Under the pieces are notes generated by a model. It worked only from the letters and a program-made list of their open reading frames with translations. It searched no databases and was not told the origin of the DNA. Made by a program: the position numbers and the translations under genes. Shown here one piece after another: positions 8,139 to 15,412 of a stretch of 64,000 nt of DNA. The stretch's first letter is position 1. Each line of letters opens with the position of its first letter. This DNA comes from Solirubrobacteraceae bacterium (GTDB taxonomy: Bacteria > Actinomycetota > Thermoleophilia > Solirubrobacterales > Solirubrobacteraceae): assembly GCA_029263125.1 (NCBI GenBank), contig JAJCYD010000024.1, positions 58,699 through 122,698 of the forward strand, in the 5' to 3' direction.

Positions 8139-9094
8139 TGCTCCGCGGTCTTGTCGACGATCTGGTCCGGCGGCGCCTGTGGCCGATCATGGCTCTCGCC
8201 GTCCTGGTGATCCTCGTAGCACCACTGCTGTTCCTGAAGTCCGCTCCCGACAACGCCCCGGCCGCCTCCGACGCGCCGCCGGCGGCACAGCCGGGCGAGC
8301 TTCCCACCGGCGGTGAGCGCCTGGTGACCGAGAGCAACAAGGCGACGACGCCTCGCTACAAGGGCGGCTCCAGCTCCGATCCGTTCGCCCCGCCGGCTTC
8401 GGCGATCGCGGCCACCAAGGCCGCCAACGCACCGGCCGCGACGAAGTCGCCGTCGAACGCGAAGTCGTCGAATGGCGCGACGAGCGCTGGCAAGCTCCCG
8501 TCGAAGGCCGTCATCACCAACGCGGACGGATCGAAGACGACGATCACGACGCAGAAGCCGTCGACGAGCAAGAAGCCGACGCCGAAGGCGAAGTCCGCCC
8601 CGCAGCCCAAGGCCACGCCCCCCGCGCGGTCGAAGACGACGTACGCATCGGTCAGCGTCCGCTTCGCCAAGAAGCAGGACAGCAAGGCCCGCCGCAACAT
8701 CCCGCGCCTGCAGACCTTCAAGGCCGGCGACACCGTCGCGGCGATGTTCGTCAAGTACTCGCCGGCGCGCAAGAAGGCGGTCTTCGCGATCGCCCCGAGC
8801 ACGAAGGTCTCGGGCGATGTGAAGTGCCGGCGCAAGAAGGGCGTGTGCCGCTACGTCGACATCCCCGAGGGCAAGAGCGTGCGACTGACGGTGCTCAAGG
8901 CCAACGGCGCCAAAATCACCCGCCGCCTGGACGTCGTCAAGGTCCTGACCACATCCGAGATCGCCGCATCGTCGGCCCCGGCGCCCACCGTCGCCGCCCG
9001 CACCGCGCCGCTCGCCCAAGCAACATGCCTGCTGAAGGGCATGCTGGTACTGCCGGTGTTCTACCCCTCGCTGCCGGCCGACGCCTGTGGGTAG
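8135..9094 (+). CDS. Unknown single-pass membrane protein in the pilP position
   Basis: This 319-residue protein is not recognised from sequence. It has an N-terminal transmembrane helix (LWPIMALAVLVILVAPLLFL), a long Ser/Lys/Ala/Pro linker from about 50 to 165, then a folded basic domain (YASVSVRFAKKQDSKARRNIPRLQTFKAGDTVAAMFVKYS...) with a CRRKKGVCRYVDI pair of cysteines. It lies after pilO with a 4-base overlap, where diderm operons carry pilP. It is not PilP-like in sequence. Inference: it extends into or across the wall and connects the alignment complex there. Confidence 0.6.
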   Translation: MMLRGLVDDLVRRRLWPIMALAVLVILVAPLLFLKSAPDNAPAASDAPPAAQPGELPTGGERLVTESNKATTPRYKGGSSSDPFAPPASAIAATKAANAPAATKSPSNAKSSNGATSAGKLPSKAVITNADGSKTTITTQKPSTSKKPTPKAKSAPQPKATPPARSKTTYASVSVRFAKKQDSKARRNIPRLQTFKAGDTVAAMFVKYSPARKKAVFAIAPSTKVSGDVKCRRKKGVCRYVDIPEGKSVRLTVLKANGAKITRRLDVVKVLTTSEIAASSAPAPTVAARTAPLAQATCLLKGMLVLPVFYPSLPADACG

Positions 9095-9818
9095 GGATCC
9101 GCACCCAGCCTCGGATGGTGGCTTCACGATCATCGAGGTCATGGTCGCGATGCTGATCCTGATCGTCGGGGTGCTGGGCACGCTCGTCCTCGTCGAGGGC
9201 GGCCTGTCCAGCACTAGCCGCACGACTGCTCGCGAGCAGGGGACCAACCTCGCTCGCGACCTCGTGGAGCGCAGCCGGCAGGCTGCCTACACCGACATGG
9301 CGGTGAACACCGCGCCGCAGACGCTGCACGACCTGCTGCCGGGCTCCGACAGCGCGACGGCGGTGACGGGCTCGGCCCCGAGCTCCACCTTTCAGATGAC
9401 GCGTCGCAACGTCGTCTACACCGTCAAGGTCTTCTCCTGCGCGGTCGACGACCCGTCGGACGGCATCGGAATCGGTACCGCAGGGTTCTGTGTCCCTCCA
9501 TCCACGCCGGGACCCAACCCGGACCCAATTCCCCCGACTGTCGGGGCCAACGTCCTGGGCATCAGCGTCGCGGCCGGCGGATCCCTGCTGAACACGGTCT
9601 GCAACGCCCTCGGCAATCCGGCTGTCATCGGTCAGCTCACCGCTACGGTCAGCACGCTGGTTCCCGTCAGCGTGTGCCCCCCAGGCTCTTCCGTCACCGA
9701 CGCCAACCTCGATTCAAACGCCGACGACTTCCACCGGGTGCGCATCGACGTGAGCTGGTCCAGCGGCGGCCCCAACCGAACGTTGACCCAGACAACCCTA
9801 CTGCCCAACCCGTCCTAG
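9087..9818 (+). CDS. Type IV prepilin-like protein (PilV type)
   Basis: This 243-residue protein carries a class III signal near residue 12: GGFTIIEVMVAMLILIVGVLG, with Gly at -1, Phe at +1 and Glu at +5, as required for prepilin peptidase. The hydrophobic helix continues into a coiled stretch and a Cys-containing globular domain. The IIEVMVAM form is typical of PilV-like minor pilins. The start is GTG and overlaps the preceding stop by eight bases. Confidence 0.85.
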   Translation: MGRDPHPASDGGFTIIEVMVAMLILIVGVLGTLVLVEGGLSSTSRTTAREQGTNLARDLVERSRQAAYTDMAVNTAPQTLHDLLPGSDSATAVTGSAPSSTFQMTRRNVVYTVKVFSCAVDDPSDGIGIGTAGFCVPPSTPGPNPDPIPPTVGANVLGISVAAGGSLLNTVCNALGNPAVIGQLTATVSTLVPVSVCPPGSSVTDANLDSNADDFHRVRIDVSWSSGGPNRTLTQTTLLPNPS

Positions 9819-9829
9819 GTGTGATTTCC

Positions 9830-10660
9830 ATGATGTCCAAGACGCTGAGCCAGGAAGACGGATTCACACTCGTCGAAATCCTCGTCGCGCTATCGCTGTC
9901 GATCATCGTGCTGTTCGCGACGCTGCAGAGCCTCGACCTCTTCAGCTCCAACGCAGCATCACAGACGCGCGTCACCGACGCCAACGAAAAGGTGCGCTTG
10001 ACGATGGACCGCACAGTGCGCGACCTGCGCGGAGCATCTACCATCTTGATCGCCACCAGCAACGACTTGGCCTACGCGGTGCCTGAGACCTCTGGCGTGC
10101 GCATCGCGCGACTCTGCGTGGACGGCACCGATGTCTACAGCTTCTCGGCCCCGGCCGCGGCAGCGGTTGCGCCAACGGCTACCTGCGCAAGCGGCTCCAA
10201 GATCGCCAAGGTGCGCACGACCGACCCGACGGCGTTCACATACGACGGAGCAGCCTCCGCTGCGGGGGCAGCTGCCGCGCTGGTCCGCAACGTTGGCCTC
10301 AAGCTCAGCGTGGATGCGAGCGGCGGCGGACGGACCGGAGGCAGCACGCTTACGGCCAGTGCGGCGGTCCGGCGGACTGCCGCCACGGTACCTGGAGGCG
10401 AGAACCCCATCCGCGTGGTGTGCGGCCAGACCGGTCCTCTGGTCACACTCGGGGTCGCGCTGCCGGTAGAGCTCGGTCAGCTCACGGTGACCTACCTGGT
10501 GAACGGCAACGTCACCGTGGCCGGCGGCACGGTGACGCCGGGCGGATCGGGTTCCTTGACCCTGCTCCCGCCGACGGCCACCCAGGTCGTCGCGATCGTC
10601 ACCGACTCGCTCGGGATCACCCGCGCGCTTTTCAACGACACCGTGGGGTGCGTCGCATGA
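9830..10660 (+). CDS. Type IV prepilin-like protein (PilW type)
   Basis: The ORF track begins far too early. The probable start is one of two adjacent ATGs (9830 or 9833), with a GTG at 9821 as an alternative. The protein has the signal EDGFTLVEILVALSLSIIVLFATL, with Gly at -1, Phe at +1 and Glu at +5. The PilW-like continuation includes KVRLTMDRTVRDLRGAS. The gene lies 11 bases after the PilV-like gene and overlaps the next ATG by four bases. It is probably a minor pilin or pilus initiator. Confidence 0.83.
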   Translation: MMSKTLSQEDGFTLVEILVALSLSIIVLFATLQSLDLFSSNAASQTRVTDANEKVRLTMDRTVRDLRGASTILIATSNDLAYAVPETSGVRIARLCVDGTDVYSFSAPAAAAVAPTATCASGSKIAKVRTTDPTAFTYDGAASAAGAAAALVRNVGLKLSVDASGGGRTGGSTLTASAAVRRTAATVPGGENPIRVVCGQTGPLVTLGVALPVELGQLTVTYLVNGNVTVAGGTVTPGGSGSLTLLPPTATQVVAIVTDSLGITRALFNDTVGCVA

Positions 10661-12414
10661 TTCGCAGACTGAAGTCCGGTGAAGACGGCTCCGCGATGAT
10701 CACGGCGCTGCTGGCGACCATCATGCTGCTCGCTCTCGGCATGGCGCTGCTGTCGATCGTCGACACGCAGGCCGATCAGTCAGCCCAGGAGCGCACCCGC
10801 GACCGCGCCTTCAACGTCAGCGAGACGGTGCTCAACAGCGAGGCCTTCGTGTTGGGACGCAACTGGCCCACGACGGCTCCGGCAGGAGATCCCACCTGTT
10901 CTGCGGCTGGCGCCGGCTTCGACGACCCGATCGGCATCGCCGCCGGGTCGACGCCGGCGTCAGAGCGGCTGCGCCGCAACCTCACAGAAAGCTACAACCC
11001 CGCCACGGACCCCGCCTACGCGGGAGCGACATGGCAGGTCAACATCTGCGACGACGATGATCCCGACGGCTCGGGCCCCCTTCCAGGTCCGACCGTCTGG
11101 AACGATTCGATGCTCGGCCATAAGGCCTGGGATTCGGAGAACAACGGCCCGGGCAAGCCGAAGGGAAACGGACGTGTGTGGGTCCGCGCACAAGCCACGG
11201 TGGCCGGCAAGACCCGCGTGCTCGCCGGACTCGTCAGAGTCACCAAGAGTCCGGTCGTGGATTCGCGCTACGCGCTCGTGGCGGGCGGGATATCCGATGA
11301 TCTCGGAGCATCGCTCAACACCATCACCAACCAGGGTGTGCTTGGCCAGGTCGTCACCGACCTGTTCGGTTCCACGAAGACCGTGGAGGTCGATCCGACA
11401 GCGGGCGCGCCAACGCCGAACGGAATCACGGGTCTGCGCTGCGGCGCCGCGGACATCATCGGCGGCGGGTCGCCCTGCGTAAGCGGCACCTTGGGTGCCG
11501 CAGCCGCCGTCCCGGTGGTCGCCAGCCTCGTGACCGGCGACAAGATCGAGAACTTCCCCCGCACGACCTCGACACCGAATCGCACCATCGAGCAGTTGCG
11601 CAATCAGGCTCGGACGTCGGGCACCTATACCGCGGTCTCAGCGGGCACTGCCCCCATAACGAGTTCGAACCCGCTGAACCTCACGGACACCGCGCCCGCA
11701 AGCGTGACAGCGTGCACCATCACCGGGGCACCCGATCAGAACACCGTCGCCTTCGTCGAACAGGTCGGAAACACGGGCGCCGAGAACGCGGTTGGTGGTC
11801 GCGGTGACCAGTACTGCGCAATCGACGTCACGGTCGCCAAGCGCTACAAAGCCATTGTTGTCGCCAGCGGGCGCGTCGTGATCCGCGGTGACAACACCAC
11901 GACCGCCTCGACGGACACGGCTCGCAACAACTTCACCGGCGTGGTCTACGGCCTCAACCTCCAGCGCCTTGACGTCGACAAGGGAGGGCGTGGACTGGGT
12001 GACGTCACGGCGCGCGAGGTGGTCCGCATCGACCGAGGCGCCCACATTCAGGGAGCGGTCCACGCAGACGGCCGCAGCGCAAGGGTGGGGAGCTATCCCC
12101 CGCCACTCACGATCAACACGAACACGCTCGTGGACGCGCTGATTCCATGCGTGATCGTGCTCGGCCTACCCGTCTGCATCCTGCGAGACACGATCAAGGC
12201 CCTCACCACCGGACTGACGGGGATCGTCGACAGCCTCCTGAACAACGGCGTCAGCGTCACGAACCTGGCTAATGCGCTACTGACGCAGGTCAGGCCGCAG
12301 CGCGCGAGCTACGGCCCGGCGATCACCGCCAACGTGGCGGCGATCAACGCACTCACGACATATGGACCTTCCGCGGTCGTCCCCGGCACCTTCCGCGACC
12401 TCCAGGCGCGGTAG
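10657..12414 (+). CDS. Large PilX-like pilus-tip or minor pilin protein
   Basis: This 585-residue protein has an N terminus SGEDGSAMITALLATIMLLALGMALLSI. It resembles PilX, with a short basic leader, Gly-Ser instead of the Gly-Phe cleavage pair, and no Glu at +5. The long exported part has several Cys residues and Thr/Asn-rich strands, and near residues 500-560 a second hydrophobic stretch (ALIPCVIVLGLPVCIL). Size and position as last gene of the operon suggest a tip adhesin or assembly-priming protein. The ATG overlaps the previous TGA. A strong hairpin follows. Confidence 0.7.
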   Translation: MIRRLKSGEDGSAMITALLATIMLLALGMALLSIVDTQADQSAQERTRDRAFNVSETVLNSEAFVLGRNWPTTAPAGDPTCSAAGAGFDDPIGIAAGSTPASERLRRNLTESYNPATDPAYAGATWQVNICDDDDPDGSGPLPGPTVWNDSMLGHKAWDSENNGPGKPKGNGRVWVRAQATVAGKTRVLAGLVRVTKSPVVDSRYALVAGGISDDLGASLNTITNQGVLGQVVTDLFGSTKTVEVDPTAGAPTPNGITGLRCGAADIIGGGSPCVSGTLGAAAAVPVVASLVTGDKIENFPRTTSTPNRTIEQLRNQARTSGTYTAVSAGTAPITSSNPLNLTDTAPASVTACTITGAPDQNTVAFVEQVGNTGAENAVGGRGDQYCAIDVTVAKRYKAIVVASGRVVIRGDNTTTASTDTARNNFTGVVYGLNLQRLDVDKGGRGLGDVTAREVVRIDRGAHIQGAVHADGRSARVGSYPPPLTINTNTLVDALIPCVIVLGLPVCILRDTIKALTTGLTGIVDSLLNNGVSVTNLANALLTQVRPQRASYGPAITANVAAINALTTYGPSAVVPGTFRDLQAR

Positions 12415-12436
12415 GGCCGCGAAGCACCCCCAACGT

Positions 12437-12472
12437 CCTGTCCAGGGGCTCACCTCACCGCCCCTGGACAGG
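12437..12472. terminator. Bidirectional hairpin between the pil operon and the DUF559 gene
   Basis: A perfect 13-bp stem (CCTGTCCAGGGGC with GCCCCTGGACAGG) encloses a 10-base loop, 22 bases after the last pil stop codon. The distal arm lies inside the last codons of the convergent gene. There is no clear T tract. Confidence 0.65.
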
Positions 12473-13378
12473 GCCGCTGCGTCCTCCCAGCAGCGCCGCG
12501 AGCTCGGCGAGCATGTACGCCGGCCGCTCGATGACGTCGCCGTAGGTGTAGCGGCGGAACTCGTCGCCGCGGGCGCGCGCCTCGCGCTCGCGCCGGCGGT
12601 CCTGCTCCCAGGCATGGCGTGAGCGGTGGTAGCGGTAGCCGTCGAGCTCGACGGTGAGGCGATGGTCAGGCCAGCGGCAGTCCACGCGGCGCCCGCCGGC
12701 CGGCCGATTGGTCAGCGGCTGCGGAAGGCCGGCGTCAGCCAACCGCGCCAGGAAGCGGCGCTCCAGCGGGCTGAGCGTGACCTGCGCGTCACCGCGCATG
12801 ATCGCACGCAGCTTCGCCGCGCCCGGCCGGTTCGGACACCGTGCCAGCACCCGCTCGACATGGCGGGGAGTCGTGTCGTGACGCACTCCCGCCTCGTGGC
12901 ACGCTCGCGCCAGGTCGTCGACGCTCAGCGTCGCCGCAAGATCGACGAGCGTACGCGCGGGGGTCGTGACGGGGATCGCCAGCCACGTCATGACGTCACG
13001 GCGATCGACGCGACGCGTTCGCCGCGTGCGGATGCCGGGAATCCGGCGTTCGGTCGTCGTCAGCACCTGCGGCGCCGGCACCGACCCCTTCAGGATTCCA
13101 AGCAGGTGCGCCGCCGCCCGACCGCGGAGCCACGCCCCCGCCCCACAGGCCCACACGGCGGCCAGGTAGCGCGCCTCGACGCTCGCCGCACGGTGCCCGA
13201 CGCGGTACATCCCGTGGTGCAGGCGCAGGAGCGACCCGATCTGCGACCGGTGCCTGCTCTCCGCGTCGGTGATCCCCGCGTCCAGGAGCTGCGCCCGTGT
13301 GACCACGCCGTGCGCCGCGCTCGCCAACCGCACCAGCTCCTGCTCCACTGTCCTGTCCTGTGGTGCCACCACCACCAA
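12455..13378 (-). CDS. AbiEi-type HTH plus DUF559 endonuclease-like protein
   Basis: This protein of about 300 residues has an AbiEi-like winged-helix N terminus (ASAAHGVVTRAQLLDAGITDAESRHR ... LHHGMYRVGH) and a C-terminal DUF559 region of the Vsr/restriction-like fold (RRVDCRWPDHRLTVELDGYRYH), where the WPD and VELDG acidic residues match the family. Such proteins are common single genes in actinobacteria. The AbiEi part is known from type IV antitoxins, but no toxin is adjacent. The track start is TTG, followed by GTG codons at 13375, 13372 and 13369; one of these may be the real start. An inverted repeat and a GGCGAGTTT-type motif cover the start. Confidence 0.7.
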   Translation of the reverse strand: MVVVAPQDRTVEQELVRLASAAHGVVTRAQLLDAGITDAESRHRSQIGSLLRLHHGMYRVGHRAASVEARYLAAVWACGAGAWLRGRAAAHLLGILKGSVPAPQVLTTTERRIPGIRTRRTRRVDRRDVMTWLAIPVTTPARTLVDLAATLSVDDLARACHEAGVRHDTTPRHVERVLARCPNRPGAAKLRAIMRGDAQVTLSPLERRFLARLADAGLPQPLTNRPAGGRRVDCRWPDHRLTVELDGYRYHRSRHAWEQDRRREREARARGDEFRRYTYGDVIERPAYMLAELAALLGGRSGPVQGR

Positions 13379-13391
13379 TAGGCAGGACAGT
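13347..13391. promoter_or_regulatory. Inverted repeat spanning the start of the AbiEi/DUF559 gene
   Basis: Nine-base perfect arms ACTGTCCTG (13347-13355) and CAGGACAGT (13383-13391) flank the start codon region, and the distal arm sits between the two boxes of the candidate promoter at 13376-13409. AbiEi antitoxins are known to repress their own promoters through inverted repeats, so an autoregulatory operator is a reasonable inference. Confidence 0.45.
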
Positions 13392-13409
13392 GCCGAAACT
13401 CGCCCCCCC
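13376..13409 (-). promoter_or_regulatory. Copy D of the GGCGAACTT two-box motif
   Basis: Read on the minus strand this is a G7 tract, CGAGTTTCGG, then CCTATT after about 14 bases, directly at the DUF559 gene start. It is the least conserved of four copies (AGTTT for AACTT). Confidence 0.4.
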
Positions 13410-13446
13410 GTTGATCCGAAACCGCTCGGGCCACGATGAAGCTCGC

Positions 13447-13827
13447 ATGAGACACGCGATCCTCCTCACGCTGTTGGGCGCCGCGCTGCTGGTCGGCTGC
13501 GGCGACGACAAGGCGAGCCAAAGCGCCGATGCGCCCGCCGAGACGCAGCAGGCGGGCGCGGGGCCGGCCATCGACACGATCCAGATCAAGGACTTCACCT
13601 TCATCCCGCCGAACGCCACGGTCAAGGTCGGCGAGAAGATCACGATCCCCAACGAGGACACGGCGCCTCATACGCTGACCGAGGACGACACGTCGTCGCC
13701 CACCTTCGACAGTGGCACGATCCGCGGCAAGCAGACCGGTTCGGTCACCTTCGCGAAGACCGGAACCTTCAAGTACTACTGCGAGTTTCATCCGACGATG
13801 AAGGGCACCGTCACCGTCACGAAGTAG
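13447..13827 (+). CDS. Cupredoxin-type copper lipoprotein
   Basis: This 126-residue protein has a lipoprotein signal (LLTLLGAALLVGC, lipobox LVGC) followed by a Ser/Ala/Gln linker and a plastocyanin/azurin-like domain. Type 1 copper ligands are visible: His in TAPHTLTED, then Cys, His and Met in YYCEFHPTMKG. It would be anchored outside the membrane and carry single electrons. The start at MRHAILL was preferred because it gives a normal signal peptide; the track ORF starts 29 codons too early. It converges on the sigma factor gene with a 7-base gap. Confidence 0.85.
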   Translation: MRHAILLTLLGAALLVGCGDDKASQSADAPAETQQAGAGPAIDTIQIKDFTFIPPNATVKVGEKITIPNEDTAPHTLTEDDTSSPTFDSGTIRGKQTGSVTFAKTGTFKYYCEFHPTMKGTVTVTK

Positions 13828-13834
13828 CGCCCGA

Positions 13835-14896
13835 CTATGCGGCTTCGCGCAGTGCGTCGAGCTCGCGCAGGCTGGCAAGGCGCTCCAGGGCACGCTGCTC
13901 GAGCTTGCGCGTCTCGGGCTGGGTGATACCCAGCCGCCTGCTGGTCTCACGCAGGCCGACCGGCCCGTCCATGCCGTCGACGCCGTAGCGCAGCTCGACG
14001 ACCTTGCGCTCCTCGTCGGGCAGCCCGGCAAGCGCAAGGTGCAGTGCCTGATCGCGCAGCGCGACCTCGACCTCCTCCGCCGGGCCGGCGCGGTCGTCAC
14101 CGAGCAGCTCGCCGAGAGCGGTGTCGCCCTCCTCGCCGACGGGGCGATCCAAGCTCGTGACCGTGCGCGCGATGGAGCCCATCGCCACGACCTGGGCCAG
14201 CGGCAACTCCGCCTCGACGGCGACTTCCTCGTCGGTCGGCTCGCGTCCGAGGCGGGTGTTGAGCGCTCGCCTCGCGCGCTGGATCTTGCGCTCGCGCTGG
14301 GCGATGTTCGTCGGGACGCGGATCGTGCGTGACTTGTTCTCGATGCCCCGCTGAATCGCCTGGCGAATCCAGTAGGTCGCATACGTGGAGAACTTGAAGC
14401 CCCGGCGCCAGTCGAACTTCTCACTCGCGCGGATCAGCCCGAAGATGCCCTCCTGGATGAGGTCGAGCAGCGGCAGCTCGTTCTGCGGGTACTTCTTGGC
14501 GATCGAGACGACCAGCGCGAGGTTGGAGTTGATCATCCGCTCCTTCGCCGCGGTGTCTCCCTGCTCGATGCGCTTGGCCAGCTCGACCTCCTCGGCGGCG
14601 GTCAGCAGCGGGTGGCGGCGGATCTCGTTGAGAAACAGTCCCAGCGCGTCCGTCGTGACGGTCGCCAGGCTGCCGTTGCCGTAGTCGGTCGCGGGGACGT
14701 CGCTGCGGCCGCAGTCGTCGGAGACCGTGATGCCCCGCGCCTCGACCGCTTCGTGCAGCGCCGGCAGGTCGTCGTCGTCACATTCCAGCTTGCGGGCGAG
14801 CGCGTCGAGCTCGGAGAGGTTGACGCAGCCGCTCTCCTCCCCGCTCTCGAGGAGCTGGGCCAGCGAGACGGGCGGGCTGTCGAGATCGAGATCCAT
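13835..14896 (-). CDS. Sigma-70 family RNA polymerase sigma factor
   Basis: This 353-residue protein has an acidic N terminus (about 90 residues), then region 1.2-2 ([80 protein letters not shown]), region 3 ([18 protein letters not shown] ... LGREPTDEE) and region 4 ([41 protein letters not shown]). The overall form is that of group 1/2 factors. The region 4.2 recognition helix carries QPETRKLE where primary sigma factors have RERIRQIE, so it is more likely an alternative group 2 factor than the main one. A GGAG lies before the chosen ATG (MDLDLDS). Confidence 0.88.
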   Translation of the reverse strand: MDLDLDSPPVSLAQLLESGEESGCVNLSELDALARKLECDDDDLPALHEAVEARGITVSDDCGRSDVPATDYGNGSLATVTTDALGLFLNEIRRHPLLTAAEEVELAKRIEQGDTAAKERMINSNLALVVSIAKKYPQNELPLLDLIQEGIFGLIRASEKFDWRRGFKFSTYATYWIRQAIQRGIENKSRTIRVPTNIAQRERKIQRARRALNTRLGREPTDEEVAVEAELPLAQVVAMGSIARTVTSLDRPVGEEGDTALGELLGDDRAGPAEEVEVALRDQALHLALAGLPDEERKVVELRYGVDGMDGPVGLRETSRRLGITQPETRKLEQRALERLASLRELDALREAA

Positions 14897-15017
14897 GTCA
14901 GCGGCTCCTACCCCGTGGGCACCGCGCGCGAACGACGAGCGGCGCAGCGGGACTCGCACCATAGCGCGCAGCCATGACCCCGCCGATCGGTTTGGTCATC
15001 CGGGTACGCTGCCCAGC

Positions 15018-15290
15018 ATGGACGAACCGACGTGCACCTTGCGCGTACTCGTTCAGCCACGCTCCAGGCGCGAGGAGATCGTCGGGATGCGCGACGACGC
15101 GCTGGTCGTGCGAGTGAAGGCGCCGCCGACCGACGGGCGCGCCAACCACGCGCTCTGCCGGCTCATCGCAGCGAGCGCCGGCCTTGCTCCATCGCGGGTG
15201 TCGGTGCGCCACGGCGCGGGGTCGCGCAACAAGCTCCTGGCATGTGAGGGGATCGACGCAGCGGGTCTGCGGCGCGCGCTGAATCTGTGA
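15018..15290 (+). CDS. DUF167 (YggU-family) protein
   Basis: This 90-residue protein matches the YggU/DUF167 family: LRVLVQPRSRREEIVG at the N terminus, VRVKAPPTDGRANHALCRLIA in the centre and VSVRHGAGSRNKLL near the end. The molecular function of the family is unknown. The ATG at 15018 has TACGCT seven bases upstream and no Shine-Dalgarno sequence. It is divergent from the sigma gene and converges on the propeller protein gene. Confidence 0.85.
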   Translation: MDEPTCTLRVLVQPRSRREEIVGMRDDALVVRVKAPPTDGRANHALCRLIAASAGLAPSRVSVRHGAGSRNKLLACEGIDAAGLRRALNL

Positions 15291-15412
15291 CGACAAGGCG
15301 ATCAAGCGCCGGCCGCGATGGCGGACGTTGCAGGTCAACGCACGCCCCCTCCGGCGCTCCCGCGGCCGCGTCCCATTCGCCGGGGCGTCGTGCTGCCCGG
15401 GTCGACGTCGCG

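Noticed and set aside
14898-15412. The part of the 1289-residue minus-strand ORF beyond the C6 run.
   Set aside because: It is Arg-rich, antisense to the DUF167 gene and unlike the homologous C terminus; a one-base indel explains it.
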